Shown: positions 21,691 through 34,110 of the stretch, piece after piece
Numbering within the stretch: the stretch's first letter is position 1
How the letters are laid out: each line of letters starts with the position of its first letter
Origin: Uranotaenia lowii
Lineage: Eukaryota; Arthropoda; Insecta; Diptera; Culicidae
Direction: 5' to 3'
DNA: 64,000 bases
Assembly: GCF_029784155.1 (NCBI RefSeq)
Contig: NC_073693.1
Span: 19,436,502 to 19,500,501 of the forward strand
Notes under the pieces: model-generated
Seen by the model: the letters and a program-made list of their open reading frames with translations, nothing else
What the model was told of the DNA's origin: nothing
Databases searched by the model: none
Made by a program: the position numbers and the translations under genes

Positions 21691-22594
21691 AGGAATAATA
21701 ACTTTTCACTTAAAACAACGACTTCAATCCTGTTCAGTTGTGTTATTCGTAATAAAGTGATTTTTCTAAATCAATAATTCCAACTCCCATTGAAGAAAAC
21801 CATGCATTTAAGGGTTAAAGACAATAAAAATGTATGGATTACTATGTATATTCAGAAATAATCAGGAATTGAAAGCTGAAGAAGGTTAGTTAAAAATAAG
21901 AGCATTCTTAGGAAATGTCAGTTTCATACTACAGACTAAAATCGCTGTATCCCTTTCAATTCTGAACCCATCTAGACAATATTCTGGTACACCTAAGCTA
22001 TTTTTTTTAAATGGTAATATTTTTTTTAAAGTTGACGATAGAATTTTAGAAAAAGTTCAAAAATATAGATTGTCAGAAGCTCGAAAAATTGCGAGACATT
22101 ACGAAGATTTCAAAAATTCGTTAAATAGTTGAGTGGTTAAAAGGAATATTGCATTTTCCAGACAGTAAATAGTGTCAAACTTGCACTATGAAATGTTGAC
22201 TCCTAAGTAGGGTCACCTTCAATCCCATCGTGAGATTGTTTGAAAGGGTTTATCATCAGGATTAAGGAATCGATGTTGGGGGTGAATTTCTAAAGCAGAC
22301 TCAGCATGAGGATTTGAAAACATATGTTGAGAATGTATTCTGGCGAACCAGTATGGGGTTCCTTTCAATCTAGATTTTTCAAACAAGCTTTTCGTTTCCT
22401 CGCATTGAACAACCAAAGTTGCACAGAAAAAAATCTATAATTTCACAGAATTTCGAGCAAATTTTCATCACAGAATTTGTAACTGAACACAGATTTTTTT
22501 TTTAAATTTACAGATTTTTCAGATTTTTTAAGGTGTACAAATATTGAATTTTTCTGTCTTAATGACACCATCATATATACACAGCCTTAGTTTT
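21691..22594. other. No gene seen
   Basis: AT-rich sequence with short frames only. GGGTCACCTTCAATCC near 22210 and GGGGTTCCTTTCAATC near 22355 are loose direct repeats of unknown meaning. Confidence 0.4.
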
Positions 22595-23085
22595 TATTCT
22601 CGAGTGAGAGAGAGTCAGAGAGAGGTGTTATTAGAGAGAAAGGAGCTGATAGAGAAAAAGATATTGATAGAGAGAAAAGCTGATAGAGCGTAAGATGTTG
22701 AAAGAAAGAGAAAGATGTTGAGAGAAAGAAATATGTTGAGCTAGAGAGATGATTAGAGAGAGAGAGATGATGAGGGTGAATGGTAATATATAATGAGAAA
22801 GAGAGTGATGAGAGAGAAATAATGAAAAAATAGATGATGAGAGAAATTATGAGAGAATTATGATAAGAGAGAAAGAAAAAGAAAGAGAGATGATAAACGA
22901 GATATGATAAAAGAGAGATAATAAAAGAGAGATGATGAGAGGGAGACGACGAAAGAATGATGATGAGAGAGAGATCAATTGAGAGATTATGAGAGGTATG
23001 AGGGGTTGGAGATATTTAAAATATAGATAGATATTGCAACAAGTGACTGAGAAAGAGATGATATGAGGGAAAAAATAGGATAGAG
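22595..23085 (+). repeat. Purine-rich GAGA/GATGAT simple repeat, left part
   Basis: Imperfect GAGAGAGAT and GATGATGAGAGA words. This is the same tract as 23479-24230, separated from it by the TA-flanked element. Confidence 0.75.
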
Positions 23086-23087
23086 TA

Positions 23088-23476
23088 AGGTTGCCAAAAT
23101 TTTATCTGCACGTATCCGGTTCGGAAAAATCCGGAAAATTTCATATAAAAACCTAGCAAAATCCGGGCATTTGATTTCAAAATAAACGACCAAAAAAGCG
23201 GGCAATATACGGGCAAATTTTGTCAAATTCAAAAAATCACTAAAAAAAAATCAAGAAAAAAAATTGTCATGTTTATTATTATAAAACATGCTCAAAAAAT
23301 TTCGATTTGAAGAAATCAAAAAATTTACAACCCATTTTTTTGTTTAATTTGCCACAGAAAGTGAATTAATCCAGTCATTTTTCATGAAATCCGGTCTACC
23401 GGGCCGGGCTGGACTATTTCCAATTTTTTTTTGTTAAATATCCGGATCCGGATAAAACCGGACAATCTGGCAACCT
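23088..23476 (-). mobile_element. TA-flanked AGGTTGCC inverted-repeat element, copy 1
   Basis: It begins AGGTTGCCAAAATTTTATCT, ends GGCAACCT, and has TA on both sides (23086-23087, 23477-23478). The interior is rich in TCCGG/CCGGA words. It aligns with 36719-37169 in the opposite orientation. TA duplication suggests an IS630-Tc1-mariner type transposase, which is not encoded here. It inserted into the purine-rich simple repeat. Confidence 0.7.
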
Positions 23477-23478
23477 TA

Positions 23479-24230
23479 AGATAAAGAGAATGAAAAAGAA
23501 ATATGAGAGATAAAGATAGAGATGACAATAAATATTATGGAGATAATGAGAGAGATGATGAGAGAGATGATGAGAGAGATGATGAGAGAGATGATGAGAC
23601 AGATGATGAGAGAGATGATGAGAGAGATGATGAGAGAGATGATGAGAGAGATGATGAGAGAGATGATGAGGAGATGATGAGGGAGATGATGAGGGAGATG
23701 ATGAGAGAGATGATGAGAGAGATGATGAGACAGATGATGAGAGAGATGGTGAGAGAGATGATAAGAGAGATGATGAGAGAAATGATGAGAGAGATGATAA
23801 GAGAGATGATAAGAGAGAGTTGGTGAGAGAGAGTTGGCGAGAGAGATGATGATGAGAGAGATGAGAGAGGTGATGAGAGAGATTATGAGAGATATAATGA
23901 GAGAGAAGATGAAAAAGAAAATGGGAGAAGAAACATGAGAGCTAATGAAAGAGAAAAAGATGATGAAAAGGGATCAAGAGAAGAATGAGGAAAGAAATTA
24001 TTAGAGAAAAGAGATAATAGAATAGAAATGAGAGAGAGATAAAATAATAAAATATATTATGAACACGATGCATGATGAGAGAAATTATGAGGAAGAGAAA
24101 TGGTGAGATAATACTAGAATAGGAGATAGATGATGAAAAGGGAGATAATGCCGAGAGAGAGCGTGCGTGAAGATGGGCGAAAGGTGAGGAGAGATATAAA
24201 TAACTAAAGAGATAGAAAACGGTGAAAGTG
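23479..24230 (+). repeat. GATGAGAGA simple repeat with an Arg-Asp-Asp-Glu frame
   Basis: Near-perfect 12-base units (GATGATGAGAGA) cover 23540-23830, then decay. A 107-codon frame at 23503-23826 reads RDDERDDE and then MREMMREM after a one-base slip. It is simple-repeat translation and I do not call it a gene. Confidence 0.85.
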
Positions 24231-24231
24231 A

Positions 24232-24302
24232 TTGATTGATTAAAGTACGTTTATTAGGGAGGGTGCCGTGCGCCAAGAGATTAAACGCCCTCAACGGTGA
24301 GA
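24232..24302 (-). mobile_element. LINE 3' end with (AATC)n tail
   Basis: On the minus strand, sequence reading LNLLAHGTLPNKRTLINQ in one frame ends in AATCAATCAATCAC. A short conserved 3' UTR followed by an AATC-type tandem tail is typical of several insect LINEs of the I/Jockey/R1/Loa group. The rest is absent, as in a 5'-truncated insertion. The family call is tentative. Confidence 0.4.
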
Positions 24303-26454
24303 GTAAGATCATGATGGTGATGATGAAGAATTTGAAAAAAAAATCATATTTTTCAAATATTGGTTTTAATTAAAGGATATTTTTCAAAGAACGTTTGTAA
24401 TTAAAGGATGTTTGAGCTGAAAATAGGCATCACAAAACCAACAAACACTGTAGGTATCATCTGCCATAAATTGCTCATCATTCATAACTGCCACACACAT
24501 AACCGGCAGCTCGTGGATCTTTTTGAAGATATATTAAAGCAAACAAACCAGACCGGAGACTGCTGCAAAAGTTATTAAACAATGTTGCAAACTTTCCCCG
24601 GATCAACGGGGAGGAGGCGTGAAGAAGGCATCCGCTTTATTATAATGGCGTAAACATATGGTAAAGGAGTTTTCTCCTCTTTCAAGAATCGCTCGCTTTT
24701 TTCGCTTTGTATCTCTCACACGTTGTTGTATACAAACGTGATTGTTTACTCCCCCGGAACCATGATGACATATGGGAACACTTGTACATCGCTAATTATA
24801 AACCTCCCGGATTCAAACGGGTTCCGAATTACGTAACAATTGGTCTGCCCCTTCTTCCTCTAGGAAAAGCGTCGTCGTCGCGGGAATTATTCCCCCCGTA
24901 CCAACCATTATAATCATACGGCACGGGAAGCGATCATATTCATACGCTGAAATTCGATAACACTCCCATTCTCCACTTTCACGGTCCCGGTCCCAGGGAT
25001 GAGAGCTGTCCATAACGTGCTCTGAATTTTTGACAGCCATAAAATAAATTAATGTACCATCTCTGGCGTCTGTTGGCCTGTATACATACTGTTTGATATA
25101 GGATTGTGTGAATTAAGCTGAGCATTGTTTTTTTTTTCTGAAAAGGGAATTTAGAGGAATTGGTATGAGCCAATAAGTGTTGACTCATTGTTGAAAATTC
25201 AATATGTATTATTTAAAAAAAAAAATTAATCAGAATTAAAACAAAGAAGGTTGAATCCATATGCTTGCAATTTTTCGCCAAAGCCGACAGCTGTCCTACT
25301 AAAATAGACGATACAAGAGCTTCGATGGAAGGGATTATCATCCTCGCTCATGACATGACAGTTCTCACAGTCGCTGATGAGAACTGTCATCTAGCTGGGG
25401 TAAAGTAGGAGAACTATAATTTTAAATTTTTTTTTGCAAAAGGCTGTCCTCGTAGCCGGGACATCTGACTCAGATAAATTAACCAATAAATTGTTTCTAT
25501 TTTTAACCGGGTTGGTCGCGGGTTTCGCGGCTAATCCTAAACTGGCAGTTTCGCGCGTTGCCATATCGAAAAGTTTTAAATTTTGTTTTTTTTCCATACC
25601 GTCGTTCGGTCATATCGGAGACAATCGTGAAACAAGTTGAACCAACAAGCGTGGCATTAGTCACTGTTACAACAGGAAAATCCGACAGCCAATTTAACAT
25701 TGATCACCAAGCCTGTTTAAGGCTAAATTAAATGGACCCTCTTCTTGAGTTTTTGTTTCTGTTTAGAGACAGATTCGCTGCCCTGCAGGGCACACAACTA
25801 ATTGTGCGGCCATTAATCACTCGACTGAAAAGGGGTCGCCCTACGACATTTTTTGGTTGAATTTACCCGGAAAGAATAATGACTCCTCAGATAACATCGG
25901 GAAGTCAATTTTCTTAAATGAAAAATATTCCCAAAAAAACTCGGATCGTGACTCCGTCGTCCTATTTGTGTAAAAATTTTTTGTTTTGCCAAATTCGAAA
26001 TCATTGTTCACTTGAGAGGTGATAAAAGCATAAAAAAGGGTTTGACTTCCTTATGGCATAATTAAGCCCGGCATAAACTTCCTTAGTAGAGGTTTATTCA
26101 ATGCAATGTGTGCAGTGCAGCATAAAAAAGGTACCAAACGCCGAAGCCCTTCCCCATACCAAATATTTACATGAAGCTGTCATGCATGAGCTCGCCTTTA
26201 TGGTTCTCTCCTAAATGGGTATTTGTGCGAAATGCATTGGGCATGACTGAGAATGACGTAGATCCATTCAGGAACTTCACCCCCCTAATCAAACTTGAAA
26301 AGCGTGAAACGTTAACAGCTCGGTTGTTTTTAACCTTTCATGGGGTCTCTCTGCGATTGACGGATGAGTAACAAAAGAAACATTTAGTTGTTGTGAGTCG
26401 AATCGATTTTTTAGAACGTTCAATGTGGATGCAAAAATGAAGGCCTAGAACTCG
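24303..26454. other. No gene; one short perfect hairpin
   Basis: Mixed-composition sequence. Overlapping short frames at 24.7-25.0 and 25.4-25.7 kb on both strands lack domains. A 13-bp hairpin at 25355-25390 is listed separately. Confidence 0.45.
25355..25390. other. 13-bp perfect hairpin
   Basis: ATGACAGTTCTCA (25355-25367) and its exact complement (25378-25390) flank a 10-base loop. No T-run follows. Function unknown. Confidence 0.5.
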
Positions 26455-26640
26455 GCAGAATGGACGTTAGGCCGTTAGTCTTCTAATTCGGTCTAACATT
26501 CATTCGGCCTAAGATCCTTTCGTCTTGGCATCTGTTCGGCCATCAACCTTCGTACGAATTACCTCAAGCCTAATGACCCAATAGATCATATGACCTATTG
26601 GCCGTATGAACGCTGATCTTCTTCGGATGATTTAAAAGGT
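26455..26640. repeat. GGCCGAATG-type minisatellite remnant
   Basis: Words such as GGACGTTAGGCCG and ATTCGGCCTAA appear in both orientations and resemble the 16-bp array at 5.1-5.8 kb. The period is largely lost. Confidence 0.5.
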
Positions 26641-26785
26641 AAGGTACGTAGACTTCCCACGGAGAAGTTTTCCGATAAAAAAGTGGAGCTTCTTCTTCAG
26701 AAGTAGTTTTAGTCCCTTATACGATAATGCCCCTCAAGATCACTCCCAAGTTCCGTATCAAATACAGATAGGTCGTTGTGGTCGT

Positions 26786-26804
26786 TTTTTTTTTTTTTTT
26801 TTTT
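26786..26804 (+). repeat. Poly(T) run
   Basis: A run of about twenty T with no pol III-like sequence directly upstream on the plus strand. It could be the tail of a minus-strand retroposon, but I see no body to its right. Confidence 0.5.
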
Positions 26805-27479
26805 ACAAGATGGAAATTTGACTTCAAACCATAACAGCCGGGTGTTTGCTGCCGTGTGTGGGTTCGTCCCACTAAAACCACCTTGGGCTTCGTGTGCCAG
26901 ATGTGCCCCTTGGTTTCACCCTATGATACTACATCAAGGGGTAGGCTGTGCTCATGCACTTATACATCTCACCCTTTTCCTCTTTCTCAATTTTTCCTCA
27001 ATTTCTCCTTGATCATCGTTCTGCTTTATCCTTTTTCCTCCTTCTCCTTTTCCTCTATCGTCAACTTCAGACTGGTACGGAAGACCCCGAAACGTGTGCC
27101 GGTTAGGTTGTGGTCGTTATGATCTGGTTCATAACCTTCTCGTGTTTGGCTGGTTTCGGTTAAGCTTCTTCGATCGTTGTAGCTCGAAAGTAAGATTTTG
27201 AATACACCGTTCACCTCCTGGAAAGTTAGCTTCTGGCAGTTTTCTTGTGAATGCTCTTCTACAAATTGTCCGGAACACTTTCAGAGCTAAAGTAGAGTCA
27301 AACCGATGGAAATTCGACAATTCGTCGTCCAAAAATCTTATTCCGCCGGTAATTTGACTACTCAGGTTCCACAGTACAATGTGTCGACCTCCTATATTCA
27401 CTGCGTCCTAGTATCCATCACCTTCGAAGGGCCTCTATAACCTATCTCTAACTGCGTTCAAAAATACTTAAGACTTGTC

Positions 27480-29640
27480 GTTCTAAAAGAGGTCTGGTAT
27501 GACAACAAAGACACGCCCAACGTACGAGATCTCGCCAATGAGGACTCGAGTCTAACTAACAGCAGCTGTGGGGCAGCTCAGCGCGAGGGAGGTGGACCCA
27601 TCGTCTGATCCCGCACGTCAAGAGCTGAAGAGCTGGGAAGACCATACTCGCGCAAAGCGCTCCACGGCAATACTCATTTTTTACGTACTAAATACACCAG
27701 CAATCGTCATCCAATCTGCTGTCACGATTCACGACTCACGGATTGGCAGTCCGTTCAACGCTACTCGTGACTCGAGTCCCACATTCGGCCTCTTGCCACA
27801 ATTCGAGACGTCTTGATCCGCCTCTCCTCGTGACTCGAGAACCTCTCACGCTCATCCTCTTGACGTAATTTGAGACGTCTTCACCCGCCTCTCCTCATGT
27901 CTTAAGGGCCCTCTTTCAATCCGTCTCTTGACCCAATTCGAGACGAGAACAACTCGCCTCTCCTCGGGTCTGAAGATATCCACACATCCAACTATTTCTC
28001 CGTCTCGACTCTTCGAGACTCATCATGAGGCCCCTCTGCCTGCCGTGAGTCGATCGTATCCGCGAATCGGGGCCAGGAACCTCCCCAAAAAGCAGATCGA
28101 TCAAAACCCGCTCGAACATTTGGTCGTCCCGCATTTCGGGATCGCGACTACCCGATACACGTTACGACCCCTCCCTCTTGCCAAGGTACCCAGTCGAACC
28201 ACTTTTGTGCCACACTCGGCACGCAGCTCGTCGGCGGGCTGGCTGTACCAAGTGTGACGTGTGGTTCTCTTGGCCGTACGCCTACAGGTGACAAGTCTGT
28301 AGACACGTTTCCACTCTGCACCCCAGGTGGTGGAACTTCTTCGCAGAGCACAGTAGACAACGTGGTGCAGAGAATGTGTAGGATGACTCCGTCGCCGGGG
28401 TGCATCTGAGTAGTGTGCGTCCAGTCCCTTGATCGAAGCTACAAAGAGAAGGCATCATCTACTGCTTAGTGGAGGTCATGGGTGCGCCGCTAACGTATCT
28501 AGGATACCCCACCGCCAGGGAAGACAACCCCCTTCCTCGTAGTGGACCACGTAGGAAGGGGATAAACCACTGTCGGAGGATACCCACGGGTAGACAGGTT
28601 CTCGATGCCGGGCGAACCTCTCGAGTCGACACAGGATGTCGTCACTGTCGGGAAAGATCCGATTCGTAGCATTCAAAGTCCTGAATGTGTGCCGTGACAG
28701 GCGCGAGCCCAGGACATGCTGCTCTTGATCTGGCACACGATGGGCAGAAAATGCCGCGGGCCAATAAAACCTTAGGTTGTCAGCCAAAGGGATATAAAAA
28801 GACCGGTCAATGGGCGGAGTAAACTGACCCCATCGATGGAGACATTCGAGTAGAGTGCGTCCGACCCCACGGTTTGAAGGTACACAGATAAGGCAACATC
28901 TTCTGGGTAGCGGACGCCGTGGGGGAGCCGCGTTCGAGCGTGGCGTATCCTACGGGGAGTATCTAAATTGTGCGGTTCCCAACGACCGAATCTGCGGGGA
29001 TAAGACTTGACCTTCTTCGTAGTGATCCATTCGGGTCGGAGTATGATGACGGCTTCGCCGGGAATCATCCGAGTATTTGCGTTAAAACCCGTGCGTGTGC
29101 TGTGACAGGTGTGAGTCTAGGATAAGCTGCTCACGACGACATAAAGGTGGAAAATCTCGAATCCTGGCTTAGAGTCGTTAGATGACAGGTCAGGCTTCAA
29201 ATCTTCAGTAGTAGAGGTTTGTGTGGTCAACTACGAGTCTTAACGATAAAAGTTCGGGTCTCGAGTCGAAAGAGGAGAGATCAGGCCTTTAACCAACAAG
29301 ATGAGGGGTGTAAGTGGTTACCTCAAGTCATTACAAGGAGAGATCAGATCTCGAGTCGCTAGAGGAGAGATCGGGCCTTGAGTCGTGCAGAGGAGAGGTA
29401 TGTGTACGTCAACCTCTAGCCGATACGAGGAGGAGTCGGATCTCGAGTCGTAAGAGGAGAGATCAGGCCTCGAGTCACGATGATGAGAGGTTTTATGGGA
29501 ACCTCGAGTTATTGCAAGGAGATCTCTGTTCTCAAATCGTTAGAGGGGAGTTCAGACTTCGAGTCGTGATGATGAGAGGTTTTGCTGGAAGTGGTCGCTA
29601 CTATGAGTATTGCCTTAGAGCGCAGTAGCGCGAACAGACA
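27480..29640. repeat. GC-richer degenerate repeat block with inverted ends
   Basis: The left part (27.77-28.03 kb) repeats words such as CGCCTCTCCTCGTGACTCGAG. The right part (29.13-29.60 kb) repeats their complements (CTCGAGTCGTAAGAGGAGAG) many times, so the ends are loosely inverted. Between them, a stretch starting near 28404 (GAGTAGTGTGCGTCC) and ending near 28724 returns in diverged form at about 28846-29130, a tandem duplication. Long minus-strand frames (28148-28405, 28476-28787, 28772-29068) show no domain. It looks like a decayed mobile element or satellite, class unknown. Confidence 0.5.
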
Positions 29641-30160
29641 TCCCACTTTAGAAGAAAAGTGTGTTAAACAGTTCGAAGTGAGAAATAGGTCTGCTTCCCC
29701 AGGTGAAGCTTAGGGTGTAGGAGGTATATACGGAGTATATCAAAAGCAAGACCATCGTTTAAACCTTTAGTCGTATTTATCTCACCTCCACCTCAAAGTT
29801 TCGGTTCCAAATTCAGAAGTTCAGAAGTGGTAGTCTGAGCTACTTTACCAACTATGAATGCGTACACAGTTTAAGGAAGAGGTCCTAAGTTGTTGGTCTT
29901 GGGTATTCGATCTGTTTCCCGCTCGATTCCTGCTCTTCTAGAACTTTCAGAAGGAAAAGTAAGAAATGGTTGTGTTCTACAAAACTACAGACATCACTTA
30001 TATCGCTCTTGAACTACCGTAGCAATAAGAGTATGGTCATGGTTATCCTCATGTTTGTTGGCTACAGTCTGAACTCCAGGATATCCCTTAAAACTTGGGA
30101 TCTTCTTGTTTTAGGCTGATTTTTGCTAAACCACTTCATTTTTAGCAGTTCGAACCAGTT
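29641..30160. other. No gene seen
   Basis: Unrecognised sequence following the GC-richer repeat block. Confidence 0.4.
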
Positions 30161-30262
30161 ACTGACCTTGATCTTGGTCTTAATTCTGATAGTGAGCCTG
30201 ATTCTAATTAATATCCTGTTTCGAATCCTGATCTGAATTCTGATCGTGACCTCAATCATTTT
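30161..30262. repeat. Degenerate GAT-C-TGATT short repeat
   Basis: Words such as CTTGATCTTGG, ATTCTGATAG, CTGATTCTAAT and CTGATCTGAATTCTG recur loosely about every 6-12 bases. Confidence 0.4.
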
Positions 30263-32135
30263 CTAAGTCCTGCTGGCGTTGATTTTTTATCAGAGACTCT
30301 TACTTCATACTTCAGGTCCTGACGCAAATGTACTAAATTTTCGTTATTTTGGGTTTATCCAAAAGTTTTATACTCCTGTGAATTTTTTTTTAATTTTTTT
30401 TAACCAATCAAGCAACTTTGTTTCTTGTATTCTAATTCTTGAAAGTATTATAACTAAACACTTGTTGATCTCTTTCAAATCATAGTATTGTTCATTGTGA
30501 AAATTTATCAATTCTATCTTTCTTGAATTTAACTTTTCCGCTTCAATCGATACTCATAAATAACATTGTCCATAAAAAAAAATAAATTACCTCATTCCAT
30601 GAAACAAAACTCATCAGAGATTCATTCCTACTTAAAATCTTTACAGCATTTCGCGAGTAAAGTATGCCAGTTGTTATGAGCCGTATTTTTTTTTTTATTA
30701 CCATTACGACTGTCCCCGATGTGGTGCAAGAATGTTGTTGGATCATTTCAGCAGCAAATCCATGGGCCAGTGCATTTTGCACAGCTTACAGCACTAATGC
30801 CGACTGAAATGCAGCAAGCAACAGCAGCAGTCAGCCTGTATTCGGGAAATAAAAATAAACAAACAGTACAGCAACAGACAAATACACAGAAAAGGCTTCC
30901 CGAAAAGATTTATGAGCCTACAGATGCAGCTGCCCTCTGGTGGAATATATCGGAAAGGCAAATTGATTCGTATGCAAAAACGGGGCGGCAGGGCTTACAC
31001 ATGAATATGAAATTGGTGCTGGTGGAGTCACAAAAAAGGACAGTCCGGTGCCAACAGATGGAGACACTCCCATTGGCAGTAAATATTTAAACAAACAGGT
31101 AACTTTGTTGCTCTTCAATTTTGTGAATAAATAATTTATTGTTTTTAGTTTTAGAAAAAAAAACTTTCATAATCAAATTCTAATTGACGCTACAATATTG
31201 AATGAAACATTATGTTCAAAACTTGTTTGTTGATCCCAACTACATGCAACATTGAACACAACTTTTAAACCAACAGATTTCTACAACGCTCCAAACACAA
31301 ACCATTTGCTTAGAAGTGTTATGACTTTGCTTATCCAAGCATGGAAGCTGTTCAATTTAGCTATGGCAGCACAAATGCGTTGCTAGTTGATTTTTTGTTG
31401 CTCCTCGGCTAGAAAAGTAGAAGCAAACATGCAACGGGACTGGACTCGAGTCTTAGAACAAAACTTCGTCGAGTTATGTGTGCAATCATCTCACCACCCG
31501 GTTAGTTACCGAGACGATGTTGTTATGCGCTGATGCTGATGCTCAATGTTGCTGTTGATGTTGATGGGTTATGCCATGCAGTTTAGTTAGTAGAAATTGT
31601 GTGCATCACACATCTCCGGGGCTCTATTCGCCGTAACCATGTGCATGTGCTCAATTTAGCAAAACAAATGCGCTCGAACGGCAGCAGCAAGAATATTTAT
31701 GGTGTGATTTCATGTGAGCTTGCTTTTCCAGTTTTTCAAAAATTCCTTGCACCCTTTTCCACCTCATGTCTCGGCACGCAACAAAAATCACGCTAAATCA
31801 TACCCATCATATACGCGGGCATCTGTAGCGCAGTTGTATAACCTTACTGAGCGCGCCGCACGAATTCCGATGCTCCGATGCAGCAGCCATTTATTTTCAA
31901 ACGCATCGCTGAAAAGCGGTCACATTTTTCCTATAAAGTTGTCACAAACAACAAGTCAATATTATTGGGGCTGCGTTAATGTACATAAGCGATTCTGTCC
32001 TAGATTGTCTTGCATTTTTTCTTCATCCTTTCTGGCTCCGATATGCACTTTAAAGCACTACCTACTTGATAAGATATCATCGGTTCGTGTTCAGCGGACT
32101 AAATAATGTCACTTGTCGTTATCGATTGTCCTAAC
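30263..32135. other. Unique-looking sequence; no gene demonstrated
   Basis: Less AT-rich than its neighbours, with many CAG/CAA triplets near 30.7-30.9 kb and GCTGATG repeats near 31.53 kb. A 123-codon frame at 30719-31090 is Gln-rich and unlike any domain I know. I treat it as chance in CAG-rich DNA, although AACAG|GTAACT follows at 31095-31105. Confidence 0.35.
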
Positions 32136-32136
32136 A

Positions 32137-32176
32137 TTCCTTTCTCTTTTTTTCTCTCTCTATTTTCAGGTATGTG
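32137..32176 (+). promoter_or_regulatory. Candidate recursive-splicing (ratchet) site or short-exon acceptor
   Basis: About 30 pyrimidine-dominated bases end in TATTTTCAG and are followed immediately by GTATGT (AG at 32168-32169, GT at 32170-32171). A strong acceptor abutting a donor is the signature of zero-length recursive splice points in long insect introns. An alternative is a 49-base exon from 32170 to 32218, which ends CTG|GTAAGG. Either would imply a plus-strand gene spanning this window. Confidence 0.4.
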
Positions 32177-32624
32177 CCCCTTTTGATGATTTATCGTTGT
32201 TTGAGAGCTGAAATGCTGGTAAGGAATTTATCGTTTTAATTCGGATCCGATTCTGTTTAACTCAGTTCTTAATTCGTACAGTTTGATATAAAATAACGTT
32301 TCTGACGGTGTTTTAAAATAATTTCGGCTTTCTGAGATTTTTTAATATATTTGATACACAAGATCAAATTTAAATTCTGAAGCTATTTTTTCAAATTTCT
32401 TACTTACTTTTTTTTTCAAATTTCGTAATCCTAGAAAATCGAGAAATTATAAAAGAAATTGAAGCAAAACAAAAGTAAATGAAGGCGAGCATCGATTCAC
32501 GTATGTTTTGAACGTGATTCAACAAACTTGCTCAAAAATCAAGCAGTTCATTAATTACCCAGTTCGATAAAAGTGGTAGAATGAGTAAACTAAAATTAAA
32601 CTGAAATATTAAGCTAGTCAGAAG

Positions 32625-34110
32625 ACAGCCTGACCATGTTTGAAATTGTGAATTGAGAGGGCAGCTTGAAATTGAAAGGCGAGTTGAGAGGACAGCCTGA
32701 ACGAATCAATTGAAATTTCAAGCGAGTTGAGAAGACATCTTTAAATTGAAAGGCGAGCTGAGCGGACAGCTTGATCGTATCTATAGATATTTCAAGTGAG
32801 TTCTCACTTGATAGCTTGAAATTGAATGGCGAGTTCAGAGGACAGGCTGAACTTTTCGACTGAAATGTCAAGCGAGTTGAGAGGACAGCTTGAAATTGGA
32901 AGGCGAGTTAAGAGGACAGCTTGATCATATCTATAGAGATTTTAAGTGCGCTTAGAGGACAGCTTAAAATTAAAAGGCGAGTTGAGAGGACAGCCTGAAC
33001 GTATCGATTGAAATTTCAAGCTAGATGAGAGGATAGCCTGAACGTATCAATAGGAATTTCAAGCGGATTTAAAGGACAGTATAAAATTTGAAGGCGATTT
33101 GAGATGACAGCCTGATCGTATGGATTGAAATTTCAAGCGAGTTGAGAGGACAGCTTGAAATTGAAAGGCAAGTTAAGTGGGCAGCCTGAACGTATCGATT
33201 GAAATTCCAAGCGAATTGAGAGGACAGCTTGCACTGAAAGGCGTGTTTAGAGGACAGCCTGAACGTATCCATTGAAATTCCAAACAAGTTTAGAGGATAG
33301 CCTGAATGTATAGATTGAAATTTTAAGCAGGTTGAGAGGACAGCTTTAAATTGACAAGCGAATCGAGAGAGCAGCTGCAATATTTCATCAAATTGATAAT
33401 CATGTGGGTTGAGTAAGCAGCTTAGGATGAGACAGAAATTTAAAGCATGTCGGGAATGAATATTTTATCAAATTGAATATTAAGTGGGTTGAAAGGACAG
33501 CTTGAGGATATTGAGCGATTCATAAGGACAGTTTGACCATGTTCAAAATTTCAAGCGGGTTGAGAAGACAGCTTGAAATTGAAAGGCTAGTTGAGAGATC
33601 AGCCTGATCGTATCGATAGAAATTTTAAGCGAGTTGGAGGACAGTCTGAACGTATCGATTGAAATTCCAAGCGAGTTGAGAGGACAGTTTTAAATTGAAA
33701 GGCTAGTTTAAAGGACAGCTGAACGTATCGATTGAAATTCCAAGCGAGTTCAGAGGACAGCTTGAAACTGAAAGGCGAATTGAGAAGACAGCCTGAACGT
33801 ATCGATTGAAATTTAAAGCGAGTTGAGAAAACAGCTCGAAATTGAATGGCGAGTTGAGAGGACAGCCTGAATGTATCGATTGAAATTCCAAGCGAGTTCA
33901 GAGGACAGCCTGAACGCATCAATTGAAATTCCAAGCGAGTTGAGAAGACAGCCTGATCGTATCGATAGAAATTTCAAGCGAATCGAGAGGACAGCTTGAA
34001 ATTGAAAGACGAGTTGAGAGGACAGCCCGAACGTATTGATCGAAATTTTAAGCGGGTTGAGTAGACAGCTTGAGATTAAAAGGCGAGTTGAGAGGACTGC
34101 CTGAGGCGAG
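32625..34110 (+). repeat. Composite 74-bp satellite, first block
   Basis: Two modules alternate: A, about 43 bases, starting ACAGCCTGAACGTATCGATT; and B, about 31 bases, starting ACAGCTTGAAATTGAAAGGC. Both end GAGTTGAGAGG. Mostly A-B pairs, with some A-A. The frame is not kept (74 is not a multiple of 3), so minus-strand frames of 100 codons or so reading SSQLAFQF are artefacts. Confidence 0.9.

Noticed and set aside
30719..31090. 123-codon Gln-rich frame with a possible donor just after it
   Set aside because: No domain, no convincing acceptor upstream, and CAG/CAA-rich DNA easily yields such frames; kept only as an uncertain note.
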